Below are positions 54,904-64,000 of a stretch of DNA of 64,000 bases, piece after piece. The notes under the pieces were generated by a model, which did no database searches, was not told the origin of the DNA, and saw only the letters and a program-made list of their open reading frames with translations. The DNA comes from Tragulus kanchil (lineage: Eukaryota > Chordata > Mammalia > Artiodactyla > Tragulidae), in assembly GCA_022376925.1 (NCBI GenBank), contig JAIOJX010000004.1, positions 172,451,501 through 172,515,500 on the forward strand. Direction: 5' to 3'. The first letter of the stretch is position 1; each line of letters begins with the position of its first letter. Made by a program: the position numbers and the translations under genes.

Positions 54904-55838
54904 GTAAGGGCGCCTCTGGGCTCGTGGGACCCCTCCGTGCCGGCGGGGGGTGCCGGAGGCCGCGGCCGGGTCTCGCCCAGGGAAGGCCAGGCCGGCCACG
55001 CCCACTCGCTTTTCCACGCCCGCCGGCTGGTTTCTTTGCTGTAACTGCCCTTCTCTGTGCCCGGCCTGCCCGGCGCCCGGGACCCCAGGGAGACCCGCCC
55101 CAGCCTGGCCCCTCTGGGGTGCTGCCCCTCCTGGGATGAGGGAGGTGCGGGCGGAAGCCAGCCCGTGTGAAGGGAAGAGGCCCTCCCTGTGGGGCGTCCA
55201 GGTGTGGACGTGAGCGGGCAGGCCGGCGGCAGCGTGGTGGCTAGAGGCAGGCCCTGCTGACGAGCGGCCCCTGGGTGGTCCTGGGCATGAAGCTCGGTCT
55301 CCTCGCGCCGCTGCGCCTGAGTCCAGAAGCAAGCAGCTCCGGCGGGGGTGGTCGGGGCTCGAGGGGAGAGGCAGCCGGCCCACGGGGTGCGCGCTCCAGA
55401 TGCCCCTGGGACTCTGAGAGAGGAAGGGGTTCTGGGCGGGGCGACCGTGGGAGCGGAGGTGCCAGGCGGGGGGCGTCCAGCTGGAGGGACGGCGGGGCGG
55501 AGGGACGGGCAGGGCCGTCGAGGGAAAGGCTGCGCCCCAGTGCCGCCGGCGCGGTCAGGCAGGGTTTCTGGGGGCCGGACCCCACTCTGCTGTGCGTGAC
55601 CCCCGCATCGGCTCCCTGTCCTCCCCGGCCCCGGGGAGGCTCCCCTGAGCCTGCTTTAAAGGCAAGGAGACCAAGGACTGAAAGGGAGAAGCGCGTGTGG
55701 CTTGCAGAGTCCGACCTGACACAGAGCCGCTGCGTGGCCCTGGCCTGGCGCGCAGGGCTTTGGGCCTCAGCCTCCTCGTCTGTGACCTGACCTCTCCCAG
55801 CAGGCCCTTGTCTGGGTCCCCCGTGCCTCTCCCCGTGC
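54904..55838. other. 5' part of WNT7B intron 2
   Basis: GC-rich single-copy DNA starting with donor GTAAGG. MIR-like remnants near 55655-55790. The next coding exon is not found here. Confidence 0.6.
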
Positions 55839-55848
55839 CCGCAGGTGC

Positions 55849-56055
55849 CCCGGCTCACTAGCTTCTGTCGCGTCTGGCTGTTTGGGACCCCATGGACGAT
55901 AACCCACCAGGCTCTTCTGTCCACGGGCTTCTCTAGGCAGGAACACTGGAGTGGGCGGCCATGCCCGCCTCCAGGGGATCTGCCCGACCCAGGGATCGAA
56001 CCTGTGTCTCCTGCATCGGCGGGTGGGCTCTTTGCCACTCACGCCGCCTGGGTAG
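55849..56055 (-). mobile_element. Bov-A2 SINE in intron 2 with target duplication
   Basis: Inverted Bov-A2: GGGACCCCATGGACGATAAC, CAGGCTCTTCTGTCCACGGG, GGAACACTGGAGTGGGCGGC and CCCGACCCAGGGATCGAACC. It is flanked by CCGCAGGTGC at 55839-55848 and 56056-56065. Confidence 0.92.
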
Positions 56056-56065
56056 CCGCAGGTGC

Positions 56066-58855
56066 TTGGTAGACAGCTGTTGGGGGCTGCTGGTGAGGTG
56101 ACCAGGCCGTGTAGTGACAGGGGCGGAGCGGGCGGCCGGGGCGCAGCGCCCGGCGGGCAGGGCGGCGCTCTGGTCCCAGGCGCCCAGCTGCGGGCCCAGG
56201 AGGGCCTCCAAGCGCGTTTGCACAGCAGGTCCCTCCGTCTCGAGGCCCCAGGAGCCCGGGCCTGCCAAGCGGAGCTCCAGCTGCCGGGACCGCGGCCAGA
56301 GCTGAGCTCTCAGGGCTTGGAACGCCTGCGTGGGGCGGGGGGAGGCGCAGGGGAATCCCCCGGGGGCCCTTTGCGGTGAGCAGCCTGTGGGTGGCACCTG
56401 GCACAGCCAGGAGGGTGGCACCGCCCCTCCCGAGGGCCCCACCACCCAAGTGCAGCTTCCGCCCTCCAGGTGCCGGGGACGGGGTGGGGCTGCCTCCGCA
56501 TCCACCGCGGCTTGGCGGGCGTGGGCACGGGTGCTCACCTCATGCCAGGTGCCCACCCACCTGCCTGGCACCCCTCCCCAGAGACCCTGAGCTCCGAGGC
56601 TGGTCCGAGCATCCACGCTGCCCGGCTGAGGCGCAGAGGCCAGGGAGGTGCGCGGGAGTCGATGGCCACGCGGGGAGCTGGGTTCAGATGCCCCCTTCTG
56701 GTAGCCCTGCTTGGCTCTCTGGGCAAAGGGGGACATGCCGACGTGGCCCACGGCCTGAGGGGCAGGGGAGCTCGCCCTTCGCTGAGGGCCTCGAGACGCA
56801 GGTGGTGAGGGAGGCCTGGCCACTCTGTGCCTCTCCTGAGGGCCGTGCCCCTGGCAGGGAGCTTCAGCAAGGGTACCCCGGAACTGCCAGGCTCCCAGGC
56901 ACCCTCCAAAGCCCAGAGGAGCGGTGTTGGCCCCCCTGCCCCCACCCTCACAGGGGAGCCAGGCCACTTTCCCCAAGAGCGTCCCCGGTGCTTACAAGGC
57001 TCTTGGCTCCCAGCTCCCAGCTGTTCCTTCTCGGCCTCCGCCCTCTGCCCACAGCGGGGGCACCTGCAGCCAGGGACGCCGACAGAGGTGTGAAGGCCGA
57101 TGTGCGGGCAGGGCCGCCCCGCGCGTGACCTTCTCCGTGCCTGAGCTCCCCGGGACAGACATCCGGGCTTTGCTTCTAGAGCACGCCTGGGGCGCCCTCC
57201 CTCTCGGGGCATTCCAAGGTAGATCTCCGGCCACGGTCCCCGTCTCCTGTCACCCCCGTGCACCCTCAGTCGCTCAGTCCCCTCCGACTCCCTGCAGCCC
57301 TCTGGACTGCAGCCCGCCAGGCTCCTCTCTCCATGGAATTTTCCAGGCAAGCACACTGGACGGGGCGTCAGGCCCTCCTCCGGGGGTCGTCCTGGCTCGG
57401 GGGTAAAACCCACGTCTCCCGTGTCCTCTGCACTGGCGGGCTGATTCTTTACCACGGAGCCACCAGGAGGCCCCCGTCACCCCTAGCCAGGCCAGTGGCA
57501 CCTGCGCGCGGACCCTCTTCCTTGGCTGGGCCTTGGCTCACGTGGGCTTCCTCTTGGTTTCCCTGTTGCTCCTCCCCAGCCCCGGCCCAGCTGCGCTCCC
57601 CCAGGGTCCAGGCCAGCACGGCTGCCCCCGAGCCCACCTGAGCCCGTGGACCCCGGGAGCCCCTAGCTGGACACGCTCGGCATCTTGCTACGGGAAGCTC
57701 CGTCTTCAGCCGTCCCCGCTGGCCTGACCACCTGTTGGTCTCGGCAGTAACCGGGGCCGTCCCCCCTGTGCGTCCCTCCTCGCTGCCCCGCGGCCGCGGC
57801 GGGCCTGCCTCTCGGCTCCTCTGGCGGCTCCTGGCTCTGCCTCACACGCAGCCCCCGCCGGCCGTGTCGCGGCCTTCCCCCAGGACCCGCCGCAGCTGCT
57901 CGCTGCCCGGGACGGAGTGCGCGGCTCAGCTCGGAGGCGGCAGCGCCTCGCCCCTGCCTGCCTCCAGCCCCGCGGGAGAGCCGAGCTCCAGCCATCGCTG
58001 ACTCCGTCTGGTCTCTTCCGAGCTGGCCGGCCGGGCGCCTTCCCTCGTCTGGGACTTTGCTCCCGCTGCTTCTCCCCCCGGGAGGCCCTGCCCGCTGGCT
58101 GCCGGCTCACAGCTGACGCCCCCACCCGCCAGGGAACGGCCCTTTCCAGGGGCTCCATCCTCCCCGGGTTCCTCAGCCCCTGCCTAAGCCCTCCCCGCTC
58201 CCCGCCCCGCTCGCTGCCCCCGGGGCGTGGGCTTCCGCGCGCCCAGACTGTCCCCCACTGGCCTGGAGCCCTGCCCGGCTCCTCGCTGCCCTGTGAGGGA
58301 GGCCCAGGTCTCAGCCGGGGTGAGGGTGGCTGGCTGCAGGCTGCACTGGGCCGAGCTCCGGGCCAGCAGACCTCTCTGGGTGCGGGGACGGTGGTCCAGG
58401 CTGGCCTCTCGCTCCTCTCAGGGCGCAGCTGCTGGGAGTCACGAGCAGGTAGGGGGTCCCACCCGGGCCAGAGGCACGTGGGCACCCCGGGCACGGGATC
58501 GGAGCTGGGCTCTGGGCTGGCAGGCGGCCACTCGAGTGGTGCCAATTAATGATTGTCCCTGAGAGGGGGTGGCTGGGGTGGGCGGGACCGGCCCCCTTCA
58601 GGTCCTGCCTGTGACCTTCGGCCATGCCTGCGCCCTGAGAGCGGAAGGGAAGCCCTCTGAGGGCGCTCTTCAACCCTGCCCGAGTTCCAGCTCCTTGTCT
58701 AGCACCTGGCGCTGTTACTTGCATGCTTCCAGGACTGGGAGCTCACTCCTCTGTAAGACTGCCCTTCCTTGCAATGGCCCAGTGCCAGCGGTGCCGTGCG
58801 GCCCTCGGGGCGCCTGTCGCTGAGCACTGGTGCTGTCCCTTGGGGAGCTGAGGCC
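56066..58855. other. WNT7B intron 2, single copy
   Basis: GC-rich, containing the Bov-A2 at 57257-57475. I searched for sequence encoding the next WNT7B residues (starting SREAAF) and did not find it. Confidence 0.6.
57257..57475 (-). mobile_element. Bov-A2 SINE in intron 2
   Basis: Inverted Bov-A2: CAGTCGCTCAGTCCCCTCCG, CCCGCCAGGCTCCTCTCTCC, ATGGAATTTTCCAGGCAAGC and TTACCACGGAGCCACCAGGA. Short GTCACCCC repeats on both sides suggest the target site. Confidence 0.88.
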
Positions 58856-61113
58856 TTGCCCTCCCTCCACGGGCACGGTCTTCCCTTGTGCCCGGCAGCC
58901 TCCAGCCTCTGGCCCCCACGCCCACCCAGGCCCATTTCCTGAGCAAGGCCGGACCACCCTGGCCTCTCCCACCCGTCTCTTTCGTTCCCTGGAAGTGGGC
59001 TTGTGGGGATGGGGTATGGGAGGAGGATGGGGGAGGCGCGGGGGTCTCAGGGGTGAACCTTGACTTCCAGGGACCCTCCGGGCACCCAGGGGCCCCGAGC
59101 AAGCCAGGGCATTTCTGGCAGGCGCCGTGATGGAGTCAGGACGCCTGTCAATGGCTTTCTTGATGGCGTGGGTGTTTCCAGGGAGCATCAGGGTGACCCA
59201 GACCAGCCCACAGGTGGGGGGGAAGGGGGCTCCGAGCGGAGGGAGCAGTAGGCACCACAGCCCAGAGGCCAGGAAGGGGACGACATTTCCAGAAACTGCA
59301 GGCGCGTCTAGGGCAAACCAGAGGTGGGGAGGCCCAGGGGCGGGCCAGAGGCGAGCGGGCCGGAGGGCCGTGGCCAGGGGGCCAGTGCTGTGAGGAGCAG
59401 GAAGGCCCGATGGGTCTCCGCCGGAGAGGGGCTCCTGTTGCCCACGGCCCCACCCCTGCCCGCGCCCAGGGCCCCGGAGACCACTGGGGCTGGGCCTGGG
59501 GCTGCGGCCGCGGGCACTCGGCCCCCACCCCCGTCCGGGCTGCCAGGGAACACGGAGCCCCACCCATCACGTGCTGCTTGGACATGACCCGGCATCAGGG
59601 CCGCCCCTAATCCTGCTTCACGCGGTGCCCGTTTGCTGTGTGGGTGAGATTTGTGTTGGGAGCAAGCCCTCCGCCTACCATCCGCCTGCAGCCGTGGCTC
59701 AGCGAAGAGCAGAGTGACCTCCGTCCACGTCTGAGAGGGGTCGGTCTAGGGGCTTCCACGTCGGCCAGCAGCTGGGGACCTGGATGAGGAAAAGCAACTT
59801 CCAGAGCCCTCTGTCCCTCCTGCCTGTCCAGACCCATGCCCAGGGCCTCACAGCCCAGCCCAGGGAGGCCCTGCAGGAATTCCCAGGAGGGACAAGGGCT
59901 CAGGGCTGCCCTGTCCACTCTGGGGCACAGCACTTGAAATATGGCCCATGCAAACTGTGATAAGTCGTAAGTGTAAGATCACGACAGATTTGCCCTCCCT
60001 CCAGGGCCGTCTCCTTTCCGCAGCCTCAGCCTCTGGCCCCACGCCCACCCAGGCCCATTTCCTGAGCAAGGCCGGACCACCCTGGCCTCTCCCACCCGTC
60101 TCTTTCGTTCCTGGAAGTGGGCTTGTGGGGATGGGGTATGGGAGGAGGATGGGGAGGCGCGGGGTCTCAGGGTGAACCTTGACTTCCAGGGACCCTCCGG
60201 GCACCCAGGGGCCCCGAGCAAGCCAGGGCATTTCTGGCAGGCGCCGTGATGGAGTCAGGGCGCCTGTCAATGGCTTTCTTGATGGCGTGGGTGTTTCCAG
60301 GGAGCATCAGGGTGACCCAGACCAGCCCACAGGTGGGGGGGAAGGGGGCTCCGAGCGGAGGGAGCAGTAGGCACCACAGCCCAGAGGCCAGGAAGGGGAC
60401 GACATTTCCAGAAACTGCAGGCGCGTCTAGGGCAAACCAGAGGTGGGGAGGCCCAGGGGCGGGCCAGAGGCGAGCGGGCCGGAGGGCCGTGGCCAGGGGG
60501 CCAGTGCTGTGAGGAGCAGGAAGGCCCGATGGGTCTCCGCCGGAGAGGGGCTCCTGTTGCCCACGGCCCCACCCCTGCCCGCGCCCAGGGCCCCGGAGAC
60601 CACTGGGGCTGGGCCTGGGGCTGCGGCCGCGGGCACTCGGCCCCCACCCCCGTCCGGGCTGCCAGGGAACACGGAGCCCCACCCATCACGTGCTGCTTGG
60701 ACATGACCCGGCATCAGGGCCGCCCCTAATCCTGCTTCACGCGGTGCCCGTTTGCTGTGTGGGTGAGATTTGTGTTGGGAGCAAGCCCTCCGCCTACCAT
60801 CCGCCTGCAGCCGTGGCTCAGCGAAGAGCAGAGTGACCTCCGTCCACGTCTGAGAGGGGTCGGTCTAGGGGCTTCCACGTCGGCCAGCAGCTGGGGACCT
60901 GGATGAGGAAAAGCAACTTCCAGAGCCCTCTGTCCCTCCTGCCTGTCCAGACCCATGCCCAGGGCCTCACAGCCCAGCCCAGGGAGGCCCTGCAGGAATT
61001 CCCAGGAGGGACAAGGGCTCAGGGGCTGCCCTGTCCACTCTGGGGGCACAGCACTTGAAATATGGCCCATGCAAACTGTGATAAGCCGTAAGTGTAAGAT
61101 ACACGACAGATTT
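58856..61113 (+). repeat. Tandem duplication 12 (about 1.12 kb unit) in intron 2
   Basis: Copy A 58856-59989, copy B 59990-61113. The first 190 bases of B have lost about 15 bases, mainly in G/C runs (near 60010-60045, 60110, 60150-60172). The last 100 bases of A have lost single bases in runs (near 59904, 59922 and 59979). Substitutions are A/G (59139 versus 60259) and T/C near the end. Confidence 0.95.
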
Positions 61114-61976
61114 CAAACACATCAAAAGAAAAAAGCAAGTAAAACGCCTCTTTCATGATCATCACGTTAAGGTGTTGGAAGGGTAGCGTTTGGATATATT
61201 GGCTAAACAGACTATGTTACCAAACCTAAGGTCACCAGATGACCTCCGCTTGCCTCCGCGTGGCTGCCAGAACCTTTCACGTGACCCGGGTCTCGTGGGC
61301 GCATCGGTGGCGGCACTGCTCCCAGCGGGCTCGGGAGTCACCCGGGGCCACCCTGGTCAGGGCAGAGTGGACGTCTGAGCCCAGATCTGACTGTCTGCTC
61401 CCAGAACACCGCCCGCCAGCTCGGCCGAGGGCAGAGGGTCACTGCCGTCCGTCTCCAGGGCAGCGCGTGGCCGGGAGGGCCCCCTTGGGCCGCCCCAGTG
61501 ACGGCTCAGCCTGCAGGAGTTGAGCGCCTGCTGCGCGCCAGGCCCAGGGCCGGGCGCCGGTGGGGGCGGGAGGCCGCCCAGCGCTGCTCTGAGAGCCTTG
61601 CCCCGCGACGTCCTGGGCGAGCCGCTGGGGCTGGGCTGGAATGGGCCGGAGGCCGGGCCGGGCCCTGGCTGTGCATCCGGGCGCCCTCTGAAAGAGGCGC
61701 ATCTGCGTCCTGCCTGTCCGTCCCTGCCCACAGCCCCCATCCCGGGGTGCAGCCCGAGGCAGCGGAAGAGGCCTTTTCGAGCTCCAGGCTGGAGGTCCAG
61801 GCCGCCAGGACACTGGGCACAGCGTCAGAGTGAGGAAGATGCTCTGGAGGCAGCGCCCCAAGCCCGCGCCTGCTCAGGACTGACGAGGCCACTGGTCACT
61901 CTGGGGCCAGGCTGGGCACCCCTACATCGGAAGGCGCCTTTCTCCCGGGAGCGCTGGTTCCCAAGTTCCGCGGCAG
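61114..61976. other. WNT7B intron 2, single copy
   Basis: A short AT-rich segment at 61114-61225 (TTGGATATATTGGCTAAACA) followed by GC-rich DNA. No exon or transposon recognised. Confidence 0.5.
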
Positions 61977-64000
61977 GTGCTGGACCTTCCGGCGGGGACC
62001 TGCTGGGGGCTTGGGCTGGCTGCCGGCCAGGCCCTCCACGTGGCCCCACAAAGCCCCCCTGGAGCTCATCCAGGGTGGGAACTTTCCGGGCTCCCGGGCA
62101 GAGCCGGGGCAGACAGGACAGCCTGTGGGGCGGGGGGAGGGCGCGGCCGGGGATGCAGACTGGACCGGTCAGCTGCCTGGGTCCTGCTGGCGGCCCTGGG
62201 CCCAGCCTCGCACTCTCGGGGCCCTGCCTGCCCACCGACACCAGGGCCGAGGCTGCGCTCCCGGCTCCCCTGGGACTTGGGGTCTCTCCCCAGAATAGGG
62301 CAGGAAGCCCCCCGGCTTCCACGCCGGGGTTCTGCCCAAGGCTCCACAGACGTGGTTCCAGGGCGCCAGGCTCCGGCCTGCCACGTGGGACACAGAGCAC
62401 CGTGTGGATGGGCCTCTGCCCCGGCCTCCCTGGCTCAGACCTCAGCCCGTCTCCACGTGGAGCCCCCCGCGCCCTGGCTGCAGCCGGGCCCGTACAGATG
62501 CCCCTCACCCTCGGGTCCCCTGGCCGTGTGGTGTAGTGGAGGCCCAGGGAAGGCTGACACGCGAGTAAGGAACAGGCATTGGAACCCCCAGTTCAGCCCT
62601 GTGCCCTGGCGAGGGTCCAGGGGCCAGACGGTGGGGGCTTGGGGGGCAGGGTCAGTGGTGGGGTTGGGGGAAGGGGCTCTGGTCTCCCCGCGGCCCCGCC
62701 AATGGGCACCAGCTGGTTTGGCTGCAAGGCCTGACAAGGGAGGGATGGGCTCTAGGGCAGGCCCGGGGCTGACCGCCCTCAGGAGAGGCCACAGGAAGCT
62801 GGGGCCACAGGAGACGCCCGGCCAGCCTCCCCAGAGCCCCAGCCAGGGCGGGCGCGCCTGCACGGCCAGCCTAGCGGGGCCGCGGCCCCCCGGGCGCTGC
62901 CCTGCTGCCCCGCGCCGCGCGCCCCGGGCGAGGCCGGCCCCCCGGAAGGCGGCCGCGGGCGCGAGGGCCCCGCCAGGTCGGAACAAAGGCCGCGGGCGCG
63001 GGTGTGCCGGCGTGTTCGGACCTGGCACGTCTGTTTCCAGGCTCTGTTTATGACAACGGCCGGGAAGAGTGCTGGACCTTCCGGGGACCTGCTGGGGGCT
63101 TGGGCTGGCTGCCGGCCAGGCCCTCCACGTGGCCCCACAAAGCCCCCCTGGAGCTCATCCAGGGTGGGAACTTTCCGGGCTCCCGGGCAGAGCCGGGGCA
63201 GACAGGACAGCCTGTGGGGCGGGGGGAGGGCGCGGCCGGGGATGCAGACTGGACCGGTCAGCTGCCTGGGTCCTGCTGGCGGCCCTGGGCCCAGCCTCGC
63301 ACTCTCGGGGCCCTGCCTGCCCACCGACACCAGGGCCGAGGCTGCGCTCCCGGCTCCCCTGGGACTTGGGGTCTCTCCCCAGAATAGGGCAGGAAGCCCC
63401 CCGGCTTCCACGCCGGGGTTCTGCCCAAGGCTCCACAGACGTGGTTCCAGGGCGCCAGGCTCCGGCCTGCCACGTGGGACACAGAGCACCGTGTGGATGG
63501 GCCTCTGCCCCGGCCTCCCTGGCTCAGACCTCAGCCCGTCTCCACGTGGAGCCCCCCGCGCCCTGGCTGCAGCCGGGCCCGTACAGATGCCCCTCACCCT
63601 CGGGTCCCCTGGCCGTGTGGTGTAGTGGAGGCCCAGGGAAGGCTGACACGCGAGTAAGGAACAGGCATTGGAACCCCCAGTTCAGCCCTGTGCCCTGGCG
63701 AGGGTCCAGGGGCCAGACGGTGGGGGCTTGGGGGGCAGGGTCAGTGGTGGGGTTGGGGGAAGGGGCTCTGGTCTCCCGCGGCCCGCCAATGGGCACCAGC
63801 TGGTTTGGCTGCAAGGCCTGACAAGGGAGGGATGGGCTCTAGGGCAGGCCCGGGGCTGACCGCCCTCAGGAGAGGCCACAGGAAGCTGGGGCCACAGGAG
63901 ACGCCCGGCCAGCCTCCCCAGAGCCCCAGCCAGGGCGGGCGCGCCTGCACGGCCAGCCTAGCGGGGCCGCGGCCCCCCGGGCGCTGCCCTGCTGCCCCGC
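61977..64000 (+). repeat. Tandem duplication 13 (about 1.09 kb unit), runs off the window
   Basis: Copy A 61977-63068, copy B from 63069 with offset 1089 to the right edge, where B is still identical to A (64000 matches 62911). B has lost three bases near 63083 and single C near 63774-63786. The far end of B is not in the window. Confidence 0.93.
62835..63060. promoter_or_regulatory. CpG-dense island in intron 2 with TCF/LEF-type motif
   Basis: Many CGCG and CCGCGG motifs, then AACAAAGG at 62982-62989 (TCF/LEF-type core) and TGTTTATG at 63045-63052 (forkhead-type). Much of its left part is repeated at the window edge by duplication 13. It may be an intragenic promoter or enhancer; inference only. 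Confidence 0.3.

Noticed and set aside
61520..62536. 338-codon open frame in intron 2
   Set aside because: GC-rich, partly duplicated at 63069 onward, no domain and no similarity to the missing WNT7B exons.
5875..64000. A biological repeat system (VNTR, satellite or novel 1.1 kb duplicating element)
   Set aside because: The units are unrelated in sequence and have no common termini, target duplications or internal machinery. Differences concentrate at joins, which fits assembly overlap better.
54904..64000. WNT7B exons 3 and 4
   Set aside because: No sequence encoding the expected continuation (SREAAF onward) or the cysteine-rich C-terminus was seen; they must lie to the right of the window.

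Overview
This window is vertebrate nuclear DNA from a ruminant, probably a bovid or close relative. Two things show this. First, it carries several tRNA-derived SINEs of the CHR/Bov-tA type and the Bov-A2 type (the head reading like GGCTTCCCTGGTGGCTCAG, the tail like CACGACTGAGCGAC). Second, it contains the 5' half of a typical mammalian WNT gene. There is no bacterial-style gene organisation. Most long open frames here are by-products of very high GC content.

The only protein-coding gene I can support is WNT7B on the + strand. Its canonical first coding exon is at 21094-21164, an alternative first coding exon at 27573-27655, and shared exon 2 at 54677-54903. Together these give residues 1-99 of a protein that is about 349 residues long in other mammals. 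The last two exons lie beyond the right edge. Both first exons end in GTGAGT donors in the same phase and both join exon 2 in frame, so the locus can make two secreted Wnt proteins with different signal peptides from two CpG-island promoters (about 20.53-21.66 kb and 26.87-28.42 kb).

Layout: 1-20.5 kb is upstream intergenic DNA with SINEs, a hAT transposon fossil and a strong CpG island at about 17.5-19.3 kb (present twice). 20.5-21.2 kb is the canonical promoter, 5' leader and exon 1. 21.2-54.7 kb is intron 1, which contains the alternative promoter and exon and an AT-rich candidate regulatory island at 28.42-28.87 kb. 54.7-54.9 kb is exon 2. 54.9-64 kb is the start of intron 2.

The dominant unexpected structure is a set of thirteen separate direct, back-to-back duplications. 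Each has a unit of about 1.04-1.17 kb, each unit has a different sequence, and the two copies are almost identical. Differences are rare substitutions plus small indels concentrated at the junction-facing ends. The best explanation is that overlapping contig ends, or the two haplotypes, were joined in series without being merged. They are not a biological repeat system. They add roughly 14.4 kb (about 22%) of false length and inflate intron 1 from about 25.8 to 33.5 kb. No WNT7B exon is inside any of them. I found no evidence for a new multi-gene biological system.
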